A stretch of 64,000 nt of DNA from Paenibacillus polymyxa (lineage in GTDB: Bacteria; Bacillota; Bacilli; Paenibacillales; Paenibacillaceae), in NCBI RefSeq assembly GCF_018614975.1, contig NZ_JAGGNR010000005.1, forward strand, positions 1 through 64,000, written 5' to 3'. Below, in pieces: positions 16,476 through 24,131 of the stretch. Within the stretch, counting starts at the first letter, position 1. Every line of letters begins with the position of its first letter. The notes below the pieces were generated by a model. That model saw only the letters and a list, made by a program, of their open reading frames with translations. It searched no databases and was not told the origin of the DNA. Position numbers and translations under genes: made by a program.

Positions 16476-17105
16476 ATGATGAATCGGCAAGCAGACTGTG
16501 ACAGTTCTTCGATGAGACAGAAGCTCAAAGCGGATCTGCATCGTGTGGCAGAACGTATGAATCTGACGTTATCCCGATTTGACAATGACAGTGCCTGTCT
16601 GCTGGGGCAATTTGCAGAGATTCGAGCGGAGATCAAGCAGATCGAGGTGCTCGCCTCTTCGTTTTATCTGGATTGTTATCTGTCACCCTTTACCGAGAAG
16701 TTTGCCGAATTAACATCGAGCGTACAGCATCTATCTGACCGGAGATATGGGGCGTTGATTGTGATTGAACGGGAGATTCCGTTGGAGTCGATCATCCACT
16801 CAGGCGTGGCTGTGGATGCCAGAGTCACCCATGCGTTGCTGGAATCGCTGTTTATTCCCGGTGCACCTCTGCATGATGGGGCTGTGTTGATTCGTGGCAA
16901 TCAGATTGTATCCGCTGGTAATGTGCTGCCGTTGTCGCAAGCGGAAGTGCATGAACGAAAAATAGGCACTCGTCATCGGGCAGCACTGGGACTCAGTGAA
17001 TTGACGGATGCGGTTGTGTTGGTTGTCTCCGAGGAGACAGGACAGGCTTCATTTGCTGTGGATGGCGATCTGCATCCAATTAATGTGGTCGAAACGCTTC
17101 CTTAA
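16476..17105 (+). CDS. cdaS: Diadenylate cyclase CdaS, sporulation type
   Basis: A 209-aa soluble protein that makes c-di-AMP from two ATP. Residues 1-85 form the helical autoinhibitory domain of CdaS/YojJ. The DisA_N (DAC) domain follows with the two catalytic motifs intact: DGA at 134-136 (PLHDGAVLIRG) and RHR at 166-168 (KIGTRHRAALGLSE). There are no transmembrane helices (so not CdaA) and no DNA-binding domain (so not DisA). The length matches B. subtilis CdaS (207 aa). AAGGAGG precedes the start by about 8 bases. A terminator follows, so it is monocistronic. Confidence 0.88.
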   Translation: MMNRQADCDSSSMRQKLKADLHRVAERMNLTLSRFDNDSACLLGQFAEIRAEIKQIEVLASSFYLDCYLSPFTEKFAELTSSVQHLSDRRYGALIVIEREIPLESIIHSGVAVDARVTHALLESLFIPGAPLHDGAVLIRGNQIVSAGNVLPLSQAEVHERKIGTRHRAALGLSELTDAVVLVVSEETGQASFAVDGDLHPINVVETLP

Positions 17106-17163
17106 TGTGAGCGATTAAGTGGCCTACTTGGGGCGAATAGGTTGATGCAGTTGAGGGAATTGT

Positions 17164-17194
17164 ACCTTTCTCCTGTAAGGGAGAGAGGTTTTTC
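17164..17194 (+). terminator. Terminator of cdaS
   Basis: ACCTTTCTCC (17164-17173) pairs with GGGAGAGAGGT (17179-17189) and leads into a T run. Confidence 0.8.
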
Positions 17195-17392
17195 TATTGA
17201 TCGACGATAAAATTGTAATCTGAAATTCGACAGCTGTGCTCCTGCCATATGAGAGACATCATTAGATGCTTCTCTAACATTGCGATGTGATTTTGCACAA
17301 ATTGGGTATTCATGGGTACAATAGAGGATGGTCAATGAGATAGAGAACAATGCGATTGGATCGCAAAAATGGTTGGAGGAGACGGTTAGCAC

Positions 17393-18499
17393 ATGAGTTG
17401 GTTTGAAGTAATGGAGCATCACGATTATGAGGAACTGGTTCTGTGCCAGGATCGAAATTCAGGGTTAAAAGCAATTGTCGCCATACATGACACAACACTC
17501 GGCCCTGCGCTGGGAGGCACGCGGATGTGGACTTACGCTTCAGAAGAAGCAGCCATTGAAGATGCCCTGCGCCTTGCCCGTGGTATGACATATAAAAATG
17601 CGGTATCCGGACTGAATCTGGGCGGTGGCAAAACCGTTATCATCGGAGATCCAAGGCGTGACAAAAACGAAGCGATGTTTCGGGCGTTTGGACGATATAT
17701 TCAAGGGTTGAACGGACGTTATATCACAGCCGAAGATGTGGGAACAACGGAAGAGGACATGAACCTGATCTATCAGGAAACCGATTATGTGACAGGCATC
17801 TCGGCGAGCTATGGTTCATCCGGTAACCCATCACCTGCAACGGCTTGGGGTGTATATCGGGGGATCAAGGCAGCAGCCAAAGAAGCATTGGGTACCGATC
17901 TGCTGGAGGGTAAAACGATAGCGGTCCAAGGTGTCGGCAATGTGGCGATGCATCTGTGCAAATATCTGTATGAGGAAGGTGCACATCTGATCGTTACGGA
18001 TATCCATAAGGACTCGGTGAAACAGGCTGTGGATCGCTTCGGCGCGACAGCAGTTGATCCCGCAGACATCACGAGTGTGGAGTGTGATATCTATGCACCA
18101 TGTGCACTGGGCGGCACGATTAATGACGATACGCTCAAAACGCTCAAGGCGAAGGTTGTAGCGGGCTGTGCCAATAATCAGCTGCTGGAGAACCGTCATG
18201 GGGATCAGCTGTATGATATGGGCATCGTATATGCGCCTGACTATGTTATCAATGCAGGTGGCGTAATTAACATTGCGGATGAGCTGAACGGTTATAACGC
18301 GGATCGGGCGTGGAGCAAGATCGGAGAGATCTATTCCACTCTGGAGAAAATATTCGAAAGCTCACGTACCGAGGGCATCGCTACCTATGTTGCCGCAGAT
18401 CGTCTGGCTGAGCGACGAATTGAACAGATGAAGAATACGCGCAGTACATTTTTGCAGAATGGTCATCATGCATTGAGTTCCCGGAGATTGCGCAAGTAA
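17393..18499 (+). CDS. bcd: Leucine (branched-chain amino acid) dehydrogenase
   Basis: A 368-aa NAD-dependent dehydrogenase that deaminates leucine, valine or isoleucine to the 2-oxo acid. The N-terminal domain carries ALGGTRMW and the glycine-rich NLGGGKTVI segment with the catalytic lysine, plus [13 protein letters not shown]. The Rossmann domain has [11 protein letters not shown], and the C-terminal half has GCANNQLL and [13 protein letters not shown]. Length and motifs fit the Bacillus Bcd/Ldh family; phenylalanine dehydrogenase is a less likely alternative. GGAGGAG lies upstream of the ATG. It stands alone, without ptb or buk genes. Confidence 0.88.
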   Translation: MSWFEVMEHHDYEELVLCQDRNSGLKAIVAIHDTTLGPALGGTRMWTYASEEAAIEDALRLARGMTYKNAVSGLNLGGGKTVIIGDPRRDKNEAMFRAFGRYIQGLNGRYITAEDVGTTEEDMNLIYQETDYVTGISASYGSSGNPSPATAWGVYRGIKAAAKEALGTDLLEGKTIAVQGVGNVAMHLCKYLYEEGAHLIVTDIHKDSVKQAVDRFGATAVDPADITSVECDIYAPCALGGTINDDTLKTLKAKVVAGCANNQLLENRHGDQLYDMGIVYAPDYVINAGGVINIADELNGYNADRAWSKIGEIYSTLEKIFESSRTEGIATYVAADRLAERRIEQMKNTRSTFLQNGHHALSSRRLRK

Positions 18500-18529
18500 A
18501 CGTAATAGAATCATAACCAAATTGAAAAC

Positions 18530-18594
18530 GGTCTGTTAGGTAACGGCAACATCCATTCCAAAGATGGATAGTCGATCTGACAGGCCATTTTTTT
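18530..18594 (+). terminator. Terminator of the leucine dehydrogenase gene
   Basis: GGTCTGTTAG (18530-18539) pairs with CTGACAGGCC (18577-18586), enclosing an ATCCAT/ATGGAT inner hairpin, and ends in a T run. Confidence 0.7.
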
Positions 18595-18722
18595 ATATTG
18601 TGATAAGTATTAAAAAGAATAACAGTGGCAATATCTCCCTAATTGATCAATTTCACTATGGTTTTTCCGATAATGTATGTACATCGTTCAGATGCAGATG
18701 GTTCAAGGATAAGCTCAAAAAT

Positions 18723-19144
18723 ATGTCGCTTAAAATCAAGCTGCCTTTCATGATCAGTGTATTGGTTGTGTTGGTTCTGCTTGGTGCAACGACCACAAGT
18801 TATATGATTTCATCTGATGTTGTGGTCAGGAAAAGCAAAGATGAAATGAATGTGATGGCTGACCGCCTTGGGGAAGGGCTTTGGACAGCGATGCAGCTTC
18901 AGCAACAATTGAGTCATGCGATATCCGTACATAACACGTTCAAAGAACTCTTGAAGTTGCGTGATACCAACGAAATGACAGATGAAACCTTTTGTACAGA
19001 CAGTCAGATGGTTATCGTGACCCTGATCGGAGTTGCTCTGGCTATTATGGTGGAGCAGAGCAGAGTTCCCGCCAGTCCAAGGAAATCTCCAGCAATATCG
19101 AGCAGAATCTGGCCGAATCGGCTGCACGATTCAAGGTGGAGTAA
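18723..19144 (+). pseudogene. Remnant of a methyl-accepting chemotaxis protein
   Basis: It begins like a chemoreceptor: MSLKIKLPFMISVLVVLVLL, then a periplasmic start (VRKSKDEMNVMADRLGEGLW) that breaks off near residue 95. It jumps to what looks like the second transmembrane helix (MVIVTLIGVALAIM). After a frame change it ends with KEISSNIEQNLAESAARFKVE and TAA at 19144, the typical MCP tail. Full receptors are about 560-660 aa, so the whole HAMP and signalling region is deleted. A strong terminator still follows. Confidence 0.75.
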
Positions 19145-19173
19145 GGGTTAATTGAATAGGTATTGAGGGAAGG

Positions 19174-19218
19174 AAGGCAAAAGGCACTCTGTATGAATGC
19201 CTTTTGCTTTGTTTTTTT
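19174..19218 (+). terminator. Terminator left behind by the chemoreceptor remnant
   Basis: AAGGCAAAAGGCA (19174-19186) pairs with TGCCTTTTGCTT (19198-19209), followed by a T run. Confidence 0.85.
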
Positions 19219-19298
19219 ATGGTCTCGATCAATGTGCTCTAGTCCATTTAGTAATCAAGAAGATCAGCGGTTGAAAGAGGGGTACTAAGCTCTCTATA

Positions 19299-20162
19299 TC
19301 AAAACGTAATGCACTTCTGATTCAGCAGTTTCATGAATTGATCCAGCGCACTGCTGACATACCGATCCTCACCGCGGACAAAGGTTGTCGTGGTATGAGT
19401 ATAACGATCTGCGAGATCAAATACGGAGAAATCATCCGGTTTCTTGTGAATAACGTTGCACGGCATAATGGTAAATGCGATTCCTGACTCCACACAGCTG
19501 AGCAGGTTTTCCATCGTACTCACTTCGATGATATTACGTGCGGACAACCCTTCTTCCTGCAAAAATTCTTCGGTCATTTCACGATACGGACAGCCCTCGG
19601 GGAAAACAACCCACGATACTTGGCACAGGCTTTCGGGTGGTGTATCCATGCGCTTGGAGATGATATGAACCGTGTCCTGCATCTCATATTCCACCTTCAG
19701 ACCCTCCTTCACACAAGCACCGCTGATAAAAGCACCATCAATCTCATAGTCCTGTATTTTCTTGCGCAGTACTTTGGGTGAAGTGGCGTTAACGAGTGAG
19801 ATGGACACCTTCGGGTAGGTTATTTGATATTCATTCAGAATCTCCATAAAGCGGCTGGATGCCGCTGTTTCTACAATGCCGATTTTCAGCGTGCCAGAAG
19901 GCTCCCCGGGATCGGTCATGTCCTGCTTCAGATCGTGCAAAAGGTTGTGAATGCGCGTGGCGTACTGGACGAACTGTTCTCCTTTGGAGGTCAGTACAAC
20001 ACCTTTGGGAAAACGGTTGAACAGCTGGATCTGATATTCCTGCTCCAGTTTTTTGATGCGCGTAGTGACATTGGATTGCGCGTAATTCAGTTCTTTGGCG
20101 GCCTGTGAGATTTTGCCTGAACGCGCCACCGCGAGAACAATATCGATATCGGAAAGTTCCAT
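19299..20162 (-). CDS. LysR-family transcriptional regulator
   Basis: A 287-aa LTTR: the N-terminal winged HTH (DIDIVLAVARSGKISQAAKEL, in two parts with NYAQSNVTTRIKKLE) and a C-terminal co-inducer domain of two alpha/beta lobes (GTLKIGIVETAASSRFMEIL). It is divergent from an old-yellow-enzyme gene with a 156-bp gap, the usual arrangement for an LTTR and its target. A 19-bp palindrome in the gap is the candidate operator. The inducer is unknown; an electrophile or quinone would fit the target family. Confidence 0.88.
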   Translation of the reverse strand: MELSDIDIVLAVARSGKISQAAKELNYAQSNVTTRIKKLEQEYQIQLFNRFPKGVVLTSKGEQFVQYATRIHNLLHDLKQDMTDPGEPSGTLKIGIVETAASSRFMEILNEYQITYPKVSISLVNATSPKVLRKKIQDYEIDGAFISGACVKEGLKVEYEMQDTVHIISKRMDTPPESLCQVSWVVFPEGCPYREMTEEFLQEEGLSARNIIEVSTMENLLSCVESGIAFTIMPCNVIHKKPDDFSVFDLADRYTHTTTTFVRGEDRYVSSALDQFMKLLNQKCITF

Positions 20163-20219
20163 GCTGTATCCTCCTGAACGTGGATTAACTTACATTGCTT
20201 CCGCAGATGTTGATGTGAG

Positions 20220-20238
20220 GTATCTCTCTGAGAGATAC
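20220..20238. promoter_or_regulatory. 19-bp palindrome, candidate LysR operator
   Basis: GTATCTCTC-T-GAGAGATAC is a perfect dyad midway between the divergent lysR and oxidoreductase genes. It has an ATAC/GTAT outer motif and a T-N11-A type spacing, both compatible with LTTR sites. Confidence 0.55.
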
Positions 20239-20318
20239 AAGTATATATTTCAATCATTTTACGATATATCAGAGCCGCCGTACAATATCCCTAATGACAA
20301 AGAGAGTAGGGATATGAC

Positions 20319-21380
20319 ATGGATAACATGAATACACATTCAACACTATTAAGCCCGGTAACGATTCATCAGTGGCAATTAAGGAACCGAATTGTGATGG
20401 CACCGTTGACCCGGGGATTTGCTGATGATCAGGAGGGGACCGTGACGGATGAGATGGTCGCATATTATGAGCAGCGTGCGCGAGATGGCGTGGGACTGAT
20501 CATTACCGAGGGCATTAACCCCAATCTGGCAGGCAAAGGCACCTACGGCATCCCCGGCTTATATACAGATGAACAGACGACTTCATGGAAAAGGGTAACG
20601 GATGCTGTTCATAGACATGGAGGCACTATTATTGCTCAACTGTGGCATGTCGGCAGGTTGTCCCACTCCGATCTGATCGGAACCGCTCCACTTGCACCTT
20701 CCAGCCTTGCGGCAACGGGAAGAGTGCATAAGCTGCATAAACCGTATCAGGTTCCTAAAGCGATGAGTGCACAGGATATAGCGGATACGATTCAGCATTT
20801 TCAGAATGCTGCCCGCAATGCAGTTCTCGCGGGGTTTGACGGGATCGAGCTGCATGCTGCGCATGGGTATCTGATCGACCAGTTTATCAATGAGAAGACT
20901 AACCACAGAACAGATGAATATGGAGGCGACACTGCGGGCAGATTGCGGTTCCTGCGGGATCTTATTGTGGCTGTGAAAAAAGAGATCCCTGTGGATCGCA
21001 TATCGGTACGATTCTCTGAGAAAAAGGATGATGATGCATCCTATGCATGGGTAGACAAAGCTGGAATGATCGATGCATATCTGAACTTGTTCCGCGAGAC
21101 GGGAATTACGATCTTGCATCCCTCAACAGATCATTATGCGAAAGCATGGGAAGGGGAGCAGTCTTTTCACGAGCGGATTCGTAGTCAGTGGGATGGAATC
21201 ATCATTGGTGTGGGTGATCTGGATGTTCAGACCGCGGAGCACGCGATTGGTAAGGGAAGCATAGATCTGGCTGCGTTCGGCAGACCGTTTATCGCCAATC
21301 CAGATCTGGTGCGTAAGTTACAAGCGGGTGAGCCATTGGTCGAGTATGATGCAGCTACGCATCTGCCTGTGTTGGTGTAA
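20319..21380 (+). CDS. Old yellow enzyme family NADH:flavin oxidoreductase
   Basis: A 353-aa FMN-dependent ene-reductase, TIM barrel. N-terminal LRNRIVMAPLTRGFADDQEG holds the FMN-binding start and DGVGLIITEG follows. The substrate-binding pair sits in FDGIELHAAHGYLIDQF, with the family signature around NEKTNHRTDEYGGD, and the phosphate-binding end is DLAAFGRPFIANPDLV. The pattern fits YqjM/NemA-type classical OYE enzymes that reduce activated alkenes, quinones or nitro compounds. It is likely controlled by the divergent LysR regulator. Confidence 0.85.
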   Translation: MDNMNTHSTLLSPVTIHQWQLRNRIVMAPLTRGFADDQEGTVTDEMVAYYEQRARDGVGLIITEGINPNLAGKGTYGIPGLYTDEQTTSWKRVTDAVHRHGGTIIAQLWHVGRLSHSDLIGTAPLAPSSLAATGRVHKLHKPYQVPKAMSAQDIADTIQHFQNAARNAVLAGFDGIELHAAHGYLIDQFINEKTNHRTDEYGGDTAGRLRFLRDLIVAVKKEIPVDRISVRFSEKKDDDASYAWVDKAGMIDAYLNLFRETGITILHPSTDHYAKAWEGEQSFHERIRSQWDGIIIGVGDLDVQTAEHAIGKGSIDLAAFGRPFIANPDLVRKLQAGEPLVEYDAATHLPVLV

Positions 21381-21497
21381 AAGAGAAAATCTAGTAAGAG
21401 AAGAAATCAAAAAACGGAAAAAACACTACTGACATACTGTTGGCAAGAGCGGCCTTGTATGATCAAGATATACAAATACTAAGGAGGACATTACATT

Positions 21498-21866
21498 ATG
21501 TCAGCAATTGGACCGGATTTCATTTCACTTCAGGTTAGCAATCTTGAAAGCTCAGCCGAATTTTATCAGTACTATCTTGGACTGGTACGCTCACAGGCGG
21601 GACCTCCTCATGCTGTAGTATTTGAAACCAAGCCTATTGCATTTGCTCTACGTGACCTATTGCCAGGAACAGAACTCGGTTCAGGTGCTCAGCCAGGACT
21701 TGGTATCGCTCTGTGGCTTCATGCCCCGGATACGCAAGAAATCCACGACAAGCTTGTTGCGGCAGACGTAAAAATTACATCTGCACCAATAGATGGCCCA
21801 TTCGGGAGAACCTTTACATTTGCCGACCCAGACGGGTACCAAGTTACCCTTCACAGTAAAGCCTAA
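21498..21866 (+). CDS. VOC-family (glyoxalase/bleomycin-resistance fold) protein
   Basis: A 122-aa vicinal-oxygen-chelate protein: two beta-alpha-beta-beta-beta modules, beginning DFISLQVSNLESSAEFYQYY and ending TFTFADPDGYQVTLH, the typical metal-site end with the His/Glu region near FADPDGY. AAGGAGG is 9 bases before the start. The gene is near a TetR remnant that may once have regulated it. Substrate not predictable. Confidence 0.8.
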   Translation: MSAIGPDFISLQVSNLESSAEFYQYYLGLVRSQAGPPHAVVFETKPIAFALRDLLPGTELGSGAQPGLGIALWLHAPDTQEIHDKLVAADVKITSAPIDGPFGRTFTFADPDGYQVTLHSKA

Positions 21867-21940
21867 TACGCCAATATCCATCTTAATAATAGTGATACCT
21901 CGCTCTATCACAGGGAGCTGAGTGATGATTGTAACAACAA

Positions 21941-21977
21941 GGGCAGACTGATCTGAGGATCAGTCTGCCCTTGTTTC
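21941..21977. terminator. Strong terminator after the VOC gene
   Basis: GGGCAGACTGATC (21941-21953) pairs perfectly with GATCAGTCTGCCC (21958-21970) and is followed by TTGTTTC. Confidence 0.85.
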
Positions 21978-22099
21978 GTCGTTCGGATTGAAGACCTATT
22001 CATTTTATTCGTTGCTAACGAGTAGATAATGCGTTGACCCAGCACCAGATTTCCCGAGACAGCCATATCCAGTGTGATTGCCACGATGGTCCCCGTAAC

Positions 22100-22360
22100 A
22101 TGGAAATCCAGAATGCCATTCTTACAGCATCGTTAGGCAGTACCATCCAGCCATGTCGGCGTGAAGCTTGGGGAATTCTGGAGAAGAGTGTGGAGCGCGG
22201 CGAATTGAAGACAGGGGTGGACGTTGGATTGTATATTGATCTGATCTATGGGACGGTGTTCTATCGCATGTTAGTGACGGGTGAAGTGATGGATGATGCC
22301 TATGTAGAGGTATTGCTTGATTCCCTGTTTGATGGTATTGGATATTTTCTTGCTGAATAA
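22100..22360 (+). pseudogene. TetR-family regulator with internal deletion
   Basis: The fragment starts like a TetR HTH helix (MEIQNAILTASL) and then passes directly into a TetR C-terminal ligand domain (REAWGILEKSVERGELK, LYIDLIYGTVFYRMLVTGE, SLFDGIGYFLAE). About 100 residues including the recognition helix are missing, so it cannot bind DNA as a normal TetR. The reading frame across the junction is open, giving a short hybrid frame. Confidence 0.65.
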
Positions 22361-22407
22361 AGTCGATTTCCCCTGTATATAAGTGAAGGAAATTGCCACG
22401 ATTTTTA

Positions 22408-22436
22408 TTGACCGCTGTAAAATTTAGGTTTAAAAT
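22408..22436 (+). promoter_or_regulatory. SigA-type promoter of the first Alo-like receptor gene
   Basis: TTGACC (22408-22413), a 17-base spacer and TAAAAT (22431-22436). The spacer and flank are nearly the same as those before the second receptor gene (TGTAAAAT, AGG, TTAAAAT in the same positions). Confidence 0.75.
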
Positions 22437-22490
22437 TGTGCATATCATATAAATTCAAATTTATGGATTTTCATTGTGGAGGTGGGATAC

Positions 22491-23876
22491 ATGGAACCTA
22501 CAACTACGATACGCTCATATATTGAGGACTACATCAGGAAACAGGGGTACACCCTGCAGTATTTTGCCGATATATCGGGGGTGAACGCTGGAACGCTCAG
22601 CGCAATCATTAAGGGAACTCGCCCCATCGCGATGGCGCAGCTTGATCTCATTACCCAGGGCATGAATCTGGAAGAGGGTTATTTCTACGAGACATACGGT
22701 GCGGAGTGCTTCGTGGAATCGGCTCCTCACTGGCGAAGGCTTGAGCCATTTCTACAGCGGTGTGCAGAATTGGACAAGCTGGACTGCATCCAGCGAGTGA
22801 TTCAACAGGTGACGGACGATCGCTCCTATATCTCCGAACTATTCGAGATGGCCGAAGGTATGCTGGAACGTGGACAGACGAAGGCTGCACGGATGTTGTA
22901 CGAATGTGTGGCGGAGTGTGAGAAATACCAACATTCGGAACGTCTCGCATTGTGTCAGTATCGCATTTTCACCTTATCTCTCGGTCAGAATCAACATGAT
23001 AACCTCCGCGCCGCCGTGCACTTCGAGCCATATATTAATCGGCTGGATGAGGAGAGGCAGCTGGATGCGATTAAGGATTTGGCGAATACGTATCTGGCTT
23101 TGAGATATTGGGAAAAGGTGTTTGATTTGGCTGAAGAATTAGACCGGAAAACCAAAATTTTGCAATCATATACAAAGAAGAAAATAGACAAAAGCGATAG
23201 ACTTACCGCCTATCCTTTGTTCGTATATAGAGCTTATTCCAATTTACTTAAATCAATGGCATGTGAAAGACAGGGGCGTTATGAGGAGGCATTAGTTTAC
23301 ACAGAGCTCTACGCCAAACTTGCTAATGTCTCGGAACCTGATGATGAAGATCAGATTTATATTGATAAATTTGCCGGTTGGACAGAAGCAAATACTTATT
23401 TATATAAATTAATGATAGGTGATTTCAGTGTTTTACCTGCTTACGTAGAATTTATTGAACAAAATGAAGAGGAAATTCTACCTGCATTAATTAATATTTT
23501 AGAAGCAGCTAATAAGTTTGAACAAAATATTGATGAAATTTTATATAAGTTTAGCGACCGTATTAACTCTGAAATTGACCATTCAAAAGGATATACAGAA
23601 CAAATAAAGAGTGAACTGTATGCTACATTTTTGCTAGAACGTTCTCTTTATCACTTGAATCGTCATGAATATCGAAAGGGTTTGAGGCAACTTATGGACT
23701 GTCTAGGGGAGTCTGTAAGATTAAATAATCAAACGGATATTATTCATTGTATTTCCTTATATGAGAAATACAAAAACATGGGTAACGCTGAAATTGAGCA
23801 TCAATACAAACTTATTATGATGGAGGTTCAGAAATCTTATGAAAAAAAAGAAAATGTTCTATGTAATCTTGCTTAG
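22491..23876 (+). CDS. RRNPP/AimR-like (Alo-type) peptide-sensing transcriptional regulator 1
   Basis: A 461-aa protein: Cro/C1-type HTH at residues 5-60 (LQYFADISGVNAGTLSAIIKG), then an all-helical TPR-like C-terminal domain. This is the layout of pheromone receptors of the RRNPP group and of the AimR-like Alo receptors described in Paenibacillus polymyxa. I place the start at ATG 22491 with GGAGGTGG 5 bases before it. A 43-aa peptide precursor overlaps its 3' end, the arrangement expected for a receptor with its own signal. The 5' half is G+C-rich and the 3' half AT-rich, suggesting a mosaic. The paralogue begins 255 bases after its stop. Confidence 0.75.
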   Translation: MEPTTTIRSYIEDYIRKQGYTLQYFADISGVNAGTLSAIIKGTRPIAMAQLDLITQGMNLEEGYFYETYGAECFVESAPHWRRLEPFLQRCAELDKLDCIQRVIQQVTDDRSYISELFEMAEGMLERGQTKAARMLYECVAECEKYQHSERLALCQYRIFTLSLGQNQHDNLRAAVHFEPYINRLDEERQLDAIKDLANTYLALRYWEKVFDLAEELDRKTKILQSYTKKKIDKSDRLTAYPLFVYRAYSNLLKSMACERQGRYEEALVYTELYAKLANVSEPDDEDQIYIDKFAGWTEANTYLYKLMIGDFSVLPAYVEFIEQNEEEILPALINILEAANKFEQNIDEILYKFSDRINSEIDHSKGYTEQIKSELYATFLLERSLYHLNRHEYRKGLRQLMDCLGESVRLNNQTDIIHCISLYEKYKNMGNAEIEHQYKLIMMEVQKSYEKKENVLCNLA

Positions 23877-23970
23877 CTTTATGATTATTAATTTTGGTGA
23901 AATTGGAAATTTTGATAGTGATGTAATTATACAAATATTAGCTCATCATCATGGTGGAGGCAGTTTATAA
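23839..23970 (+). CDS. Alo-type pheromone precursor (43 aa)
   Basis: Found by direct reading: MKKKKMFYVILLSFMIINFG, then EIGNFDSDVIIQ and the tail ILAHHHGGGSL. It has a positively charged start, a hydrophobic secretion segment, and a polar C-terminus rich in His and Gly, as in exported Phr/AimP/AloP-type precursors whose C-terminal residues become the signal. GGAGG at 23822-23826 lies 12 bases upstream. The gene overlaps the last 38 bases of the receptor in another frame and is followed by a terminator. The mature peptide is inferred to come from the last 8-12 residues. Confidence 0.7.
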   Translation: MKKKKMFYVILLSFMIINFGEIGNFDSDVIIQILAHHHGGGSL

Positions 23971-24000
23971 CAGCCAGAGATATATTAAATTGTCAATGAG

Positions 24001-24035
24001 GTTTACTTTCAAGTATTGAGAGTAAGCTTTTTTTG
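24001..24035 (+). terminator. Terminator after the receptor-pheromone pair
   Basis: GTTTACTTTC (24001-24010) pairs with GAGAGTAAGC near 24018-24028 and runs into a T tract. Confidence 0.75.
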
Positions 24036-24047
24036 TATTTTCATAGA

Positions 24048-24076
24048 TTGACCAATGTAAAATACAGGATTAAAAT
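24048..24076 (+). promoter_or_regulatory. SigA-type promoter of the second Alo-like receptor gene
   Basis: TTGACC (24048-24053), 17-base spacer, TAAAAT (24071-24076). It is almost the same as the promoter at 22408-22436, so both receptors probably share a regulator. Confidence 0.75.
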
Positions 24077-24131
24077 AACATTTATTATATCTAATTGAAA
24101 TATAAGTGGTTTGGATGGCGGAGGTGTGATA

